Origin: Henckelia pumila
Taxonomy: Eukaryota > Streptophyta > Magnoliopsida > Lamiales > Gesneriaceae
Assembly: GCF_033568475.1 (NCBI RefSeq)
Contig: NC_133123.1
Coordinates: 3,224,001-3,288,000 of the forward strand
Length of the DNA: 64,000 nucleotides
Reading direction: 5' to 3'
This document shows positions 46,734 to 61,500 of this stretch, one piece after another (within the stretch, counting starts at the first letter, position 1; every line of letters begins with the position of its first letter). A model generated the notes under the pieces. That model was not told the DNA's origin. It ran no database searches and saw nothing but the letters and a program-made list of their open reading frames with translations. The position numbers were made by a program, and so were the translations under genes.

Positions 46734-47937
46734 ATGAGGCATCCGACGGCGGCGGCGGCTGCGGCTGCGGCGCTGGCGGTTATTCTGGTGAATTTAGGCG
46801 GCGCAATGGGGATAAGATTTATTTTAGAGAGGGAGGAATGCTTCTCTCACAAGGTGGAGTATGGGGAGACGGTGCGCTTTTCGTTTGTGGTGCTTAATCC
46901 AGACCGCTCTTGGCGTTACAGCGAGGGCGTTGATCTTGTGGTAACATCATCATCCCGTTAATTTATATTGATTTATCATCTTTATATCTTTAACGATTTC
47001 GTCAATAGAGTGTAAATGTCGTGAATACATTAAGGACATCGATTGGTTCATGGATTGCATGATAATTGATTAATAATATAAAAATTTTAAATTAATATAC
47101 TTGGATTAGATAATTGTGCATGACACTAATCATTTGTAAAACTTAAGTCAAACATCGGACAAAGAAAATAAATCAATGTGTTATCCTTCAACCACATAGG
47201 TGATTTAGTACTGGGATAAAGAGACAAACTTTAAGTTATTTGAGAATGTTTTCTGAATTCAGATTAATTTGACGTGCTGAATTTATGGAATAATCAGGTG
47301 AAGGGACCAAATGGTGAACAAGTCCATGATATTCGAGACAAGTCGAGCGACAAGCACGACTTTGTGGCTTATACTAAAGGAGTTTATCGCTTTTGTTTCA
47401 CGAACAAATCTCCATATCATCAAAGCATGGACTTCGACGTGCACGCCAACCATTTCTTGTACCATGATGAGCATGCTAAAGATGGTTATTGTCTCTTTGT
47501 TTTTGCCCTTAATCTAGTTGATGAATTTGTGATGTTAAAGTTGGGACTTAAAAGAATTTGGTTTTATAATTGCAGAACACTTCAAGCCTCTATTTGAGCA
47601 TATTGGGAAGTTGGAGGAAGCCTTGTATAATGTTCAGTATGAGCAGCATTGGTTGCAGGCACAGAACTATCGTCAGTCAACTGGTAAGTCACCATGTTTC
47701 ATGTTGTTATGTGAGCTGAGAATCAATTTTGATTATATAAGTGAGAATAGATCTTTAGAATCTTGGCAGAACTATAACCTTCTTTCTGATCTGATAAACG
47801 CAGTGACCAAGAAAATGGGGAGAGGAGCAGTTCACAAAGCTATATTTGAATCGGCAGTTTTGGTTGGAGCTAGCATTTTGCAAGTCTACATTATGCGTCG
47901 TCTGTTTGAGAAAAAGTTAGGGGCATCTAGAGTTTAA
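46734..47937 (+). CDS. p24 family (emp24/GOLD) cargo receptor, p24 beta subclass
   Basis: Four exons: 46734-46940, 47298-47484, 47576-47683 and 47804-47937, joining in frame to 211 aa. An Ala-rich signal peptide (MRHPTAAAAAAAALAVILV) is followed by the lumenal GOLD domain, with REECFSH, VKGPNGEQVHDIR and KGVYRFCFTNKSPYH. A coiled-coil stalk (LFEHIGKLEEALYNVQYEQ), one transmembrane helix near the C-terminus and a short cytosolic tail (RRLFEKKLGASRV) come next. p24 proteins cycle between the ER and Golgi in COPI and COPII vesicles and help sort cargo such as GPI-anchored proteins. The two Cys of the GOLD disulfide are present. The gene is convergent with the NOI gene. Confidence 0.93.
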
Positions 47938-48536
47938 GCATTGTGCAACAAGGATTCTTGATTTTGAACTACATCTCTTAATTTAAATTTTCAAAGCCTG
48001 ATACCAAATCAGATTTATCCTCTACTAGAATGTTGATATTTGTAGCATTGAAACTTGCTGGCTGCTTCCCTGGTTCTACATTCTTTCATTTATCATTTAT
48101 GCATTTTTGTAGCCACTTTATGGTCTCCACGGCGCATAATTTCCATGCAGATGCAGTGGTTTCAAATCACACACTATGCTAAATCGATTAGATGCACCTC
48201 ATATGATCCAAACACTAACTGGATATCCACCAGGTGTAATATAAATGACAAACATTGATCTGTGCAACAACAAAAAAAAAGGACACAAATGCTTTACAAG
48301 AATAATGACAGCAAAAGCAAACATCAAACATTGTACAGAGATGGGTTTATAAGTTATTCATATTTCATTACCCAACACCACAGATTTTTTACAGTGCAAA
48401 ATGTAACGCCATGGCATGGCGGCTGATACACGCAGCAGCAACAATTTGAAAGTGTTTACAGGACTATTCACGAATGAATATGCACTCCTATGTTTATATT
48501 TATATATGTAAACCTGGTGGCGATAGGGCTTGGGCT
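47938..48536. other. Convergent 3' regions of p24 and NOI genes
   Basis: A 599-bp tail-to-tail spacer, presumably containing both 3' UTRs. No additional gene seen. Confidence 0.5.
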
Positions 48537-50130
48537 CTACATACAGCAAAACCATTTTTTCTGCAGACAGAGGAGTCAAATAAGTTCTAGGAAGTTAACA
48601 CCAGATAAAATTCAGATTTACAAGTTTTTTGTAAATGAAAGCAATGAAGGCAATACTTCGACCTCTAAATGCAACATTTGAAATCAAGAAATAAAGACGA
48701 TTGTTCTTTTCCTCCGTGTTAACTGAGAAAATTAAATCAGGGAAGTGAAGCTTATCCTTTTTTCTTCAGTACCTTGGCTCACCGGATAGATTGCAAACAA
48801 GCTGAAAATACAAGTTCTTTTTCGAGCAAGGAGGACAGTCACTCCCCAGTGGGAAAGGTTCAAAATTTTATCGCTCGATGCTAAGGATGAGAAATTGTCC
48901 CCTTCACTCTGACTCTCTTGTTCGTGTAATTATTTTTGAGTCCTCTCACATTATTACACACACTCTAACTAGTCAATACTGAAGTAAATATAGTAAAACT
49001 TACACCCTGAGGTTTTAAAGGTTCCCCTCCATCCATGCCATGCTTTGCATTTATAGCCATCTTTGTAGGAGACTCTGGCTTCCCACCAGTCTTCTTCTCA
49101 TCCCTGGCCTTGTTAAATATTACAGTAAAACCTTCTGCTGAAGCTGGGTCATTAACATCCCATTCACCAAACTTTGGCAATGGCCGACCCTTTTCCTAAA
49201 AATGGTAAACATAACAGTCGATAGACATCAATTAGAGGATACATGAAACCACCAAAGGCCTACAGAAGTTACCAACAATATTAACTTTTAAAGATTCTAA
49301 CTTGGTGAATCCAAACAAAATCAACACATTAAAAACAGTTTATAAAAATCATCAACTTGGAATAAAACCAAATTGGAAATAATTTTGGCGTACAACCACT
49401 TATTCACTATCATCAAGACTTTCAAAACATTCCCATTGGACAACAGGTAAGTAATTGCAGTTTATTCCCATCAATGGGGATTCTAGAAGCAAAATTTCAA
49501 CTTAAGAAACTGCCAACTGAATGGTATTTGTCCTGAAACACAACTATAATTAAAAAAAAATTAGGAAATTTCAATCTTGATTACATCACGCGGCATACAA
49601 ATACCACCATAATCAAATACAATCAGAGGAGCTTAAAAACTTCAATTTAAAATAAAATTAGCCACGAACAACGATACTTCGAGAACGGATAACACTCAAA
49701 AAATTATCTCCACCAATGAGTTTGCTTCTTTTTTTTTTCCCCCCTTTCAAATCTGTGACAGGGAAAGTTTACATCAGCAAAGGTATAATTATCTATTCAA
49801 TAATACAAATAGTTTCCTTATGTCTTTCTTTAAAATCATCACCATATTAAAGATAAAACGATTTACAACACATCAGTTCAAACCACTCCAAAAAACAGCA
49901 TGCACCCAATCACAAAAAACGGGACTGCTTCAATATAGGTCAAAATCAAGATATCTTCAAAAGGCATGACCCACAAAATCAAGGGATCGATCATGCCATC
50001 GAAACACGAAATTCCCAAAACACGAAAATGATATGCGCATTTAAAAAAAAATCAAAATCACGTAAACCGATTCTTCAAAATCGGAACTTGGAATCAAAGA
50101 ATCAACAAAAGAACGAATACATACCGACAT
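48537..50130 (-). CDS. Small NOI-domain protein (RIN4-related)
   Basis: Three exons on the minus strand, 50130-50125, 49195-49004 and 48560-48537, giving 73 aa. Exon 1 codes only Met-Ser before a GTATGT donor. Exon 2 carries the NOI core (EKGRPLPKFGEWDVNDPASA, then EGFTVIFNKARDEKKTGG). Exon 3 codes KKWFCCM and a stop; its two cysteines are candidate palmitoylation sites for membrane attachment. The PKFGEWD segment matches the site cleaved by the bacterial effector AvrRpt2 in RIN4 and other NOI proteins. The family is linked to immune signalling and vesicle tethering at the plasma membrane; the role of this member is unknown. The donor of exon 2 (GTAAGT after CAGGGT) and the exon 3 join are predicted. 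Confidence 0.85.
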
Positions 50131-50252
50131 GAATCCTCAAGAAGCGATACTTTTCCCAAAAAAAAAAAAAAAAAAAAAAAAAGACCCGACCCGATCCGAA
50201 GCTGGGGAGAGAGAACGAGAGAGAGGGATTCTATGCAGACCAAGTCTACACC

Positions 50253-50261
50253 CATATATAA
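50253..50261 (-). promoter_or_regulatory. Candidate TATA box of the NOI gene
   Basis: The minus strand reads TTATATATG about 125 bp upstream of the NOI start codon, followed by a CT-rich leader and a long T-run (50,159-50,182). Assigned by consensus and position. Confidence 0.45.
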
Positions 50262-52564
50262 GTGTGTGGGGAATATTTGCGCGATTTAATTTGTTTTATC
50301 AAATATTTAAGTAATAATACAATATAAAATGAAATAGCCTTCTGGCAGCATATACATAAATAAATTAAAAAAACAACAAAATAAGATTAATGTAATTATC
50401 TGCATAATATTTAATGTAAATGATGTTCTCCTTTCGATGATATAGGTTTGTTTTTTTCTTTGTACACAAATTTAAAAATAATTGAAAAAAAATTATATAC
50501 AATCTCTCCATTTTATTCATATTTAATTCATTCAAAAAACAATTTTACATTTTTCAACACCAAGTTAATAAATATATATTAAAATTTTTATTAAATATAG
50601 TATACGTTTATATATTTAAGACCAAAAAAAAATCGTTACTATATGACTAAAAAAAAGACATTTGTACAAAAAAAAAATATTTTGATACTTGTGCGTGACT
50701 ATTAGACAGTATATAAAACTTGTTTGGTTGGTCAAATTCTATTTAAGAGCATATATATATTTCTTTATTATCTAATGGAAATGACTAATATATGTTTTTA
50801 TAGAAAAAGCTGTATTTTGATACTGACACGGCAACAAATTTGATTCTATGTACCTCTCAAAATGTATCATTAATTTGTGATACAAGATTTTCTTTTCAAA
50901 AAAAAAAAATTGTATCATTAATTTTAATTTTTGGTTCAGTAAAATTATAAATAAATAAATTGTATTTTTTAATTCAATACCATTTTTTTATTATTAAAAT
51001 AAATTTTCTTTTAAGAGTAAGTAAAAAATGTTGGTTTTCAAATTGAGGTGTACCCCTAGACTATAGATTCTACGTGATCTAGTTTTACATTTAATCCGTA
51101 AATAAAATATATAATCAATAAGATACAAATATCTATTTTGGGCATACCTCACCAATAGATACTTGATGGTGTGCAGAAAGTTGGAAATAAGGTTAAATTT
51201 GATCGGCTTGAAAATCCAAATTGGAACCTAAAACTGTGAGGAAAATAGAAGCGACTGCAAAGCCTAAAAGGGCAAATAATTACAAAATACCAATAAATAA
51301 TAATACAAAGTTTTAATTGTTGGGGTCAGCATATTCATTTCGGCGCATTCGTCTGTACGCCACCCACATGTCAACTTGGTTTATACATGATCTTTACATA
51401 TAAAATCCCAAAAATAATACACTGAATCTGCACACAATTCAGAAGAAATATCTCTATAAAAAAAAAAGAAGAAAAAAGCTGGTACCGATTAAACATCTAC
51501 TTATTCGACATCCCAATAAAGAAAACTACTAATACAAATTAAAGAAGATGTTTGAAATAACAAAACAGAAACTTATCAGACGCAGATGAATGAATAGTGG
51601 CATTTATTGAATGACACAAGCACCAACGAGTGTACGTGGGGAAATTTTAAGCTATCTTTAGTATATGACGAGTACTTTTAAAGTCAGTATTTAGGATCCT
51701 CTGAAGAATGAGAACAAAGATATCCATTAAAAGTATTGCCTAAGAAGTAGAAAACTAGAAATCAAAAAGCATGTACACAAGGGTCATAGTTTAGCTACTC
51801 CCCTTTTTCATCTTTAGATTCTTGGTCTGGTCATGCATATACACTACATTAGAAAACAAAGAAGACCAACAAATTTCCTGCTTTAGGCTAGAAACTACCC
51901 AAAAAAATTTGATTATTCCACCGATGGCATGCGACCTATGTGAAGGAGACCCTGTTCTTCAGTATCTTCAAAAAGTACTCCATGGATTATTGAATCTCCA
52001 TTTCTCATCTACAAAAAAAAAAAGTATCATGCCTCAGAGAAAACCATTAGCACATTCCTTGCATGTTTCTGGTTTGTCTAATTTGCATAACAGTGAATAT
52101 ATTCTATCAAGATACAGAGAAAGAAAAGACACCCTAAACGAACGAAGCTTTGACACACACTCCAAACAAAAAAATTATGCATAGTCACCACTGTATGGCT
52201 GAAAGGTCTGGATTCACATTCTGATCACCGAAAATGATTTTAAAAAAGGCATTTGATAAGTGCATGCTAATGCGATACGTGACACCTTGCAGTTATTGAG
52301 AAATTTTAAAATTCTCACGATTTCAACATTTTCTTGTACCTCTCAAATTGAGATCAAGTTAAAGATTTTAATTGAATGAGTCCTAAAACAAGGTGCATGT
52401 ATTTCAAGAAATGATGCCTGCAGCAGATATAGCCAAAGAAAGAAAACGACTAGTCAAATGAAGAGATGAGTAATGGGAATTTAAGAACGGTAAAGAGTAA
52501 CTCACATGTACATGGCATGACAAACCCACATGCTATTTTTACAGAAAACCATGTCGCCATCAAT
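50262..52564. other. Spacer between NOI and UPL genes
   Basis: About 2.3 kb of AT-rich sequence upstream of the NOI gene and downstream of the UPL stop codon. It includes the UPL 3' UTR. Short open frames lack similarity. No repeat boundaries found. Confidence 0.45.
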
Positions 52565-55500
52565 TTAACAAAATCCAAATCCTTCGCTAGCTTCGTGGAT
52601 TGCCAGCAGCATACGTTCTTGAAGCTGTTCCTTTGAAGAGTACTCCGGAAGGTCAAGCTGGTTGAAGCTGTAAAATAGTGGTCCACAAAATAAACTTTAT
52701 AGGATAAGATTCAAAAGTAATTTTTAAAAAAAATTGATAAGCAAAAACAGAAATTTTCAATCCTACACATGTAAAAGAACTTACCAGGTATGAGCTGAAG
52801 GAAGTCTCTCAGGAGCTCCATATGCTTTGTGAATCTGAAATCTCTGGGGACCAGATATGCCTTGCAATGCCTTAAAACCTTCTAAAGGAACCTAAAAAAT
52901 TCAAAGCCAATTAAGTGCTGGAAGATTTCTATCAATAGATGATAACGTGAAGTAGATTAGCAGATATTAGAAGACATCCACATCCACCGGGAAATTCATT
53001 TGTTTTGCACCAAGATGAATATGCCAAAAATTAAACGAGGAAAAAAAAAATCAGTGCAGTTGTTTTATAATGCTCTCTCTCACACCATGTACACACTCAG
53101 GCTTAATTGCTGCTCCAAAATAGTAATAGGATCAACTCAGTCCAAGAACCATTTGCCTCAATAAACTAGAAACATCATGATTCAAATCGTCGCAGTTTTT
53201 TCAAACTGAAGGTGAGTATTAGTTAAGATATTGACCATCAAATTAGCAACTCAAGAAATTTAAAATAATTCAGGATAAGTGGATAACACATATGACCTTG
53301 GAGGTCCCAGTCACAAACTGAAGCAAACTTGCCATGTCTTCCTTATTGAAACCCTGGACAACCTTCCAAAACCACTGAACAACATTTGATGCCATTGTGT
53401 AGCCCGTATACTCAGTGTTGGCCTTCAGATCATCCACTGCAAAAATAATCGAAGCACTAGGATATTTTCTGAACAATAATTATTATCACATGGAATCGAG
53501 AATGGAGAGAAGCCATGAACTTACAATCAATTTCAGGAAGACCACTAATCAATAATTCAAGTTCTTTATCATTAAAAAGGGATACAAGTTCTCGTGGGAC
53601 TAGTTCATTGAAACCTTCCAGGAAGGAATTGATTTGAGGCCGGATAGCATTCGTCAAAATGTGGTCAGCAACAAGGTCCACGTATTCATGCTTTGTTTCT
53701 TCCGTTACTCTCATGTTTCTTCCTCCGGGCTTCAGCTCATAATCAGCAACCTTTTCATAATAGCATATATCAGAAAACAATAGAGAACTTTCAGGAGTCT
53801 TATAAATTCCCAAAGAGGAAACTGACACATATGATTCCTATATTTGTACCTCTGTTTTCTCATAAAGGATGTGTTTTTCTTCATCCGCATCTATGCTAAA
53901 TGTCAGATCTGGTATGTCACTCACATCATTCTGTCACAAGGGAAGACACTTAGAAACTACTGAACAGATTGACTAAAATAAAAAATGCTGCCACTCTTAG
54001 TCCCACTCACCTCAAGCATCCATTTCAAATTTTTATAGTAATCAGGATCAACGGCCTCTATATCATGATAAGTCACCTTCACACCAAGGATGTGCTTGTA
54101 GAAGGATCGAGTAAAGTAAACATCCAGCAATTGCCCATCAAACAGCGCTTTGGCAACCTATAAATAGGATGACAACGATAGATATATTAGAATAAGAAAA
54201 TACAACTACAAAAAAGCTGTAAAAATTTGAGTTCAAAATAGGGTCCTGTGAACAATTACCACACGGCCTACAAATCTGAAATAAGAGAGATGTTCAGTTT
54301 GATATACAGAATTAGGATTTGGCTGAAAAGTAGCATTGTTTCCAACTGTGGTGAAAAGAAGAGCTCCTTTATCAAATACAACCGTTGACAATATCTGATA
54401 CCATTCTCTAGTTAAACCACCAGCATCAATGCCCTCTTCACCTTGAAATTGTACTTTCAACCGTCCTTTAAGTTCTTCAGTTGGTCTCATGCGCAGATGG
54501 TTATAAGAATCCTCCAAAATGTATGCGCGCCTAACACTAATTCGCAGTGGACCTGATGGATGTTGACCATGCTGCTGCCTAATCCTGGACCGAAAATATG
54601 CCCTTTTGTTGTCAAAATCAATCAGCCGAGGAGTTTTTAGCATCATGCAGAGTGATTTTTCCAACAAAGAAGAATTTTGCCTTATGAAAGCATTAAGAAG
54701 GCGACGGTGCTTCTCCGCAAACCTTGCAAATGTGACAGATTTATATTGTAGATGATGAAACTGAGCTTCCAGTTTTGTATCCACACATTTTGTAGATGAT
54801 GAAGCTGAGCTTGCGGCTGACTCTTTCACTTCTCTTGCTGTCACATTGAAATTATCTTGATGAAAAATTGGATTTTTAGACTGTAGTTTCTCGCATAGAA
54901 CAAAAAATCCCTCAATGAAAGGCAGAAGTCTCTGACTTCCTCGGGGAAGAAGGGGAAATGCAGATGAAACCTGCATCTGCTCGGTTATGTTAATACTGGA
55001 AACTGAAGAGTGGGAATTCTGACTTAGCTCTGACTCCACAGCACTGATGCATTCACTTAGCTCTTTCCATAGTGATTCCAGTGCGACATTTAACTTCCAC
55101 ATGGCGGTATGCTCTTCCTGAACCTCATCATCCACCATGTCCTCATTCAAGTCACTGCCAACTGAAGTAACTGCAATGAGCGTCTGAAGCACACGAAGAA
55201 CTGCATCCCCGGTCATGGATCCAGTGATCAATCCCAGCATGCGTGTATCCCTAAGTGATATAAGTTCATTAACAGCTGATCTGCTCAACCTTTGGGCTGA
55301 CTCTAAAAGCTCCGAAACAAAAAATTTGCGATGAGCAAAAGCAACAACGGCTAACTTCCTCAGTACCTCGCCAGCCATTGTGTAAACCTTGTCTGAGAAC
55401 CTAATGACAAATGTTATAGATTACATAGTGGCATTACTTCCCAATCACTTATTCCAAGAAAAACAAAAATAGGTAAAATGTCATGAACTGGTGCATGATT

Positions 55501-58500
55501 AACTGCTATCTTTATCTTTAATAAAAGCACAAGTCACATCTAAATTTCACAAAAAAGAAGGTAACAGTCAGAATTTAAAAATAGTACCCTTCATGCTCTA
55601 GAAGGCTGCAGAGATCATGTAAATACTGCCGCGGAATTCGCAAGATATCATGAGTTGTAACACTCTTCTGACCATCTGCTTTGTAGTTCAAAGCACCGGA
55701 ACTCTTGTCAAGTAGATCGCGTTTAACTTCATTTAAGTGACGATCTTTTTGAATGTCTCTTGCAGTTTCATTACCCGAAAGGTTTCCAGTGTGAGCTGCA
55801 GTTCCTCCCAAATTAGACTTCAATTCTACCTTGGCTACCGCAGCAAATACAACCACCTGGAGCAGACCCATGACCTAGACCACGACAAGCATTAAATACT
55901 TAAGATAAAGCAAAACCTCTAGGAGCAGTCGGTGCACACATGACAGTAAAGGAATGGTTACCTGCTCTAGGTGAGAAATAGTCCGCAAGCAAAGGGGATG
56001 GTTTATAAGTCTAAGGAGCAATATCAATGGGGCATCCCTGTTTTGTAAGCTTTCAGAAGGGCTAAGATGGTGCTCTTCTCTAGTGATTTTATCCTTACCT
56101 CTATCGCACTTTCCTCCTGAATTACTTTTCTCGGCACATTCAGAAATATATGAGGTCTCAAAGTGGAAAAGAAGACTGGCAACACCAGAATGATTTGTAG
56201 CCATATGGGTCAAAACCTCAAGTACACGTCGCATTACTATTGAGGGAACACCTGGAAAAAAGGATTATTTAGTAAGATACAAATAAAAAAAAAATTTGCA
56301 CATCACCAATAAAATTATTTACTCGTACCATCACGCAGTTGAGATCGACCATTATTATCAGGCTGACAACCATAAAGCCTAAGCGCATTATTTTCAGTCC
56401 CTCCACCAGCAATACCTACAGTCTCAGGATTGATCATATCAAGCAGAAGATGAATCAGAACAGCTCTTGCCTCACTGTACGTGCATAAGTTCAACAAAAG
56501 TCTCTGGAGCAGACCTTTCTCAAGAGGCTAAAAATGACAGATGGCAATATTTCAGTATTAATTCACACATGATTAAAAAAAAAGAAGAGAGCACGCTGAA
56601 AAACCAACAGAAGTCTGCCAGCTGCGACCTATGAAATAAACTACTTTTGAGTTCAAAGATTCTGAACTACCTGTGCCAGTTGTAATAGGCGAATTAATGC
56701 TTTCAAGCCCGTGGTATCCAATAGTGTTTCTCCATCAAGGTCTTTCAACTCTATGTTCTCTGACTCTGATAGAGAAGATCTTTTGCCAATAATGTCTCCG
56801 ACAGACCTGCTCACCAGTGTCTGTCTATCAAAACCAAACCCCAATCTATTTCCTCGATTATTGATCCTCTGGCTGTTTCCAAACAAACTGCGAGCATGGT
56901 GACGATCTAAAGCTCGGTCTCTGAGCATTTGTGCTTCAGCAAGTAACGGAGATGGCAATGCCGATAAAACAGCCTCCGGCGAAGTTAAAAGAACCTAATA
57001 GATGGAAACAAATTAGCAAATTAAGCCAAAGCCAATAAGATCAGAGTTCAAAACAACAAACCTCTTCCCGCAGATCAGCAGAAAAGGTGGCAATAATTGA
57101 TGCATTGTCCATATCAACTGGCTGACCATCCGATTGCTGCGCAATCCTTTGAACTCTTTGTTGGGTGAGCACTTCAGCTTGAATATCAGGTGGAAGAGCT
57201 GCCAAAAACTCAGGATCAATATCTTCAACGATAGAAGGTGCATAAGGGCTTGGAACCGGAGCAGGCTGAGCTTGTTGAGAAGCTAGAACCTCTGCACGAA
57301 GATCTGCTGGAAGTGCATCCAAAAATGTCGGATCGATAGCATTTGAATTAGAAGCCTCATTACTCAAACTGCTGTCATCTATTTGACCTGAATTCTGAAC
57401 AATCAAACCACTATCCGGTAGTGATGGCACCTCTAAAGCGATCTCAGGCCAAGGTAATTGTTGGGTACGCTGACCGTTTTCCACTCCAGTAGCAGTCATT
57501 TCAACATCATTGTTTTCTGTAACTGATGAAGCATGATAATTGGCAGGATCTAGCAAACCTAATCCAGTAGCCAACATATCATGAGAACAAGACTGATTTT
57601 CTGGAACTGAGGATCTATCATAACACTCACCTTGAGATGGAATTGCATGAAAATTAACATGATCCCTTGAAGTCATATCGAAGTGCACATCATTTTGAGT
57701 GATTAAAGATGATAATGTCTCCAATGACTCGTTGCCAAAATCATTTTCCCCCATTTCCATGTTATCACTAACAATTAAACTTGGAATGTTTTCTGTTTCC
57801 TGTTGACACTCGCCAACTTGTTCAGCTAGAACCTCCGTGTTGCCCTGCTCAGAGAGTCGAGATTCAACTGGTTGATTATCTTGACTATCATTATTATGAC
57901 GTTGGTCACCGTTATGTAGAGAAACAACAATATCAATGTGTTGATTATCATATATGATGGGATCACCCCACTGTCCCTCTGGAACTGATGGGTCATGTGA
58001 AAATTTTTCAGCATTTTCAACAGGAATAGTATTGCTTAACAAAGAAATGAACCGTTCTTCAACTGCCTGAGCAATTGCAGCAGCTTGTCCACTAGCTTGC
58101 GGTATGCCATCATCAGTCCATCGGGTATCACTTCGCCCCCTTCGACTAGACATACACAAAGAATCCAAGTCCGTAAAAAAATAACCTTGTGGGGAAGGTG
58201 CAGATCCACTAAGTCGGCCATCAAATATACTAGAGGGAGAATTTTCAGAAGGAATAACGGAGGTATTTCTACCAAATGCCCATGGTAACACCAAATCCCC
58301 AGAATGCGATGGCCTCAAAAGGAGAGGATGTTGAAGACAGTTCCAGTTTTCCTCAATTCTCATCTCTTGCTCCATGGAAATGTTTAAATTTACACGCTGA
58401 TTACCATTGTTGAGAGGGATGTCGTGGGAATATGCTTCTAAATCAGTATCATTAATGGCCCCATGTTGATTGCTTCCGTTCTCAGCAGTTTGCAATCCTT

Positions 58501-61500
58501 GAGAAGTTCGAATTCCATCAAACTGAGCATCAGGCCTTCCACTCGTACCAATCCATTTTTTCTTATTCAGGACATCAGATTTAACAACTTGTTTACTCTC
58601 ATTAGCAGCCCTTGTCAAGATTTCCAATGACTTCAACACGAGACTCACAAGTTTAGGTGCATTGGGGTGGTCCAAATCAATTGCTTGAAGAATATCCGAT
58701 AAGCAATGCACAATACCTCCATCTATCATACTTCTTGCAATGTCCAGTGAACTCCCAGAACCAGGCAAGTTTCCAGAAGAAGAAATCACTGATAAAATCA
58801 AATATACCAAATCTACAAAAGCAAATATTTTCTTATCAGGTAATAAACTGCCGCAAGAAGGATTGCTCTCAGCTTGTGTAAAGAAAGATAAAGCTTTGAA
58901 AAGTTCGTTGATCACTCTTCCCCTTCCTTCACTAGAGCGGCCAACCAAAACAACCAAAAACCATGATGCTTTTTCAGAAAGTTTGTCTCTCCATTTATCC
59001 AAGCCAACAGATTTATCTATGGAAAGGGGAAGAAGACAATGTAGAATATGATGAATCACACCCCTGTGTCCCTGATAGTCTATATGATCAGACACACCCA
59101 GTTGAGACATTTCCAGATCGCGTTTCAAGATAACTTCAGTAGCGTGAATGCACATCGATAGAATGTCACTCAGTAATTTAAGAGCAAAACTCGTCATGGC
59201 TAGGACAGCCAACAGATCTGACAAACCGTCTGATCCTAACTTTACTGTCTCATCATCCTTTAATTTAAGGTTCCTTTTGGCAGTAGGTTCATCTACCTCC
59301 ATAGTGTTCAAATCACGTGCAGAATCATCCTCTTCATGCATAGAATATCTCAATACAATTTCCAGAAGAAAATCAATCACTTGGGTAAGATTTGTAGAAA
59401 CCTTTTTATGTCCTTTACCATACTTGATAGAACCATCTTGAGCCATATTTTCAGCAATACGACATTCATTACTAGATGCTCCAGCTTCAACAACAGATAC
59501 TTTCGACTTTTCTTTCTCTTTCTCTTTTGATAAAATGATAATGAACCTCCCTCCCAATGACACCAACTGACAGACAGCAACTGCTGCTCTCATGAAGACC
59601 TTTGGATTTCTAAACATAATAGGTGTCATTGATGTCAGAAATGTTCTTACGGATATGCCATCAACTTGCCTGTTTCGACTAACAGTTTGGCGTATCTCGA
59701 GTTCCATGGCCAATTGGAGTGTCTGAGGATCTTCAAGAAGATGTCTAATAATAGCAGATGCTAAGGTGAAATATCCAGGGAAGAAACAATTTCTTGGAAT
59801 ACCAAAAAGGGCAATCAGGCCACCACTTTCAAGAAATTTCACAGCCTGAACATGTGATTTGGTCAACCGAGCACATAACTGAAGAACAGCCTGTAAGGCC
59901 ATCGGTGATACATGCCTCTTTATCAGGTCACAGGCAATTATTGTTGTGATAGAACACTCCTCCATTGTCAAATAACCCGTTGGCTTTCCAAGCACGCCTT
60001 CAAATTCAGATCCATCAAAAACTGAATCATTTTTGTTTATAACAGCTGGAATTGATTTATTTTTTTGATGAGATGATTGATTTTCAGTTGAGTCAGATAA
60101 AGGTCCACTTTGTTTTCCATCCTTAGCATCACCAGATAATCTAGGCCTCATTTGCAACAAACTATCCAAGATGAGAAGTAATGCACTAATACATTTAGGA
60201 ATAATTAAAGGCCCATTTGAAACCTGCATCTTGCCCATAAAATTCATCAAGATATCAATTGCAATTGAAACAATCCCATTCTGCACAGCGATTCCCTGAG
60301 TGCTTCCATTTTCAGAAATAATCAATGCTAAACTGAGAGAAATCATGCCAAGTGGATTGCTATCCTTGGAGAAGTCAAGTGGGCAAAGTTTTAGCTGCTT
60401 AACAAGATAACAAATGACTTGTAGGCGGTCTTCCCCAGAGTTTCGATTGCAAACGGTCACAAGCAAATCTGTTAGTGGGAAAACCACTGCATCATTGCTT
60501 TGGAACAATTTCATAGTTGTGGCAAGGATGTCATCAGCAGAAGGTATTTTTGTTCGTCCCTCTCCTGTTAGAACAACTGTGGCTTTATCAGCACCATTGA
60601 TCTTAGGCATTTCTGATGAACTACCAAGAGATAAAGCCAGTGCACGAGCCAGCTCATTATCCTCCTGGACAGGATCTTCCGCGTGATTAAACAACCATTC
60701 CAATGCCATCTCAACACTATTTGTTTCCAACCTTCTCACTGCCTCCTCTGCTCGTGCTCTTGAAAAGCCCATCTCAACTATGGTAGCAATGGTTACTTCA
60801 TCAGGGGAAGGAGACATGAAATGTTGGCTCACACTTCCAGAAAATCCACCACGGTTTCGTTTCACGTCACTAACACCATTGCACACATGAATAATAAGAG
60901 AAATGATTGTTGTGATGAAACTTGGACCGCATTTAGGAAACAAAGGATCACTCAAGATGGGATGTACCACTTCTAAAACTTGGGACTGTAGCATGAGAAT
61001 GAACGTTTCTGGGTCTTTTGGAACAGGAAACGAGCCCAGTGATAAACCAACAGCAATAGGTTGCACAAGTAACTGAGATGCTGAGGTTGAAGACAGCAGC
61101 AAACCAGAATTAACAAAATACTCAAGTTCACAACAAAAACTCTGTAATGTATCAAACAGCCAAGAGCTTTCAGACGGTTTGCCTCCCTCACCAAGCTTAT
61201 CAAGATCAAGACCTGAAGTTGAAATAGCACAAGGAAGGGTCCAAAGCAACTGACTTGTTGCTTCAAAGGTTGTAAGAAGCTCCTTGAATGTCCCGTGGAC
61301 ATAGAAGTTATTAATCATAGAAGAGTATAATATGTGGTTTTGGCTATCAAATGTAAGAGCCACCATGTCAACCACAACTTTCCCAAGATAGCGACACTTG
61401 ACTGAAAGTGATATATCTTGTCCAAAAGAGTTGGAGTACCCTGAAAAACCCAATGCCTCGAGAAAAAATTTCGCCAAAGCAGTTCGAACAATCTTGGCTG

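Noticed and set aside
57826-58275. Alternative-frame open frames inside the UPL large exon
   Set aside because: The UPL frame is continuous and conserved over 6.9 kb; these are shadows.
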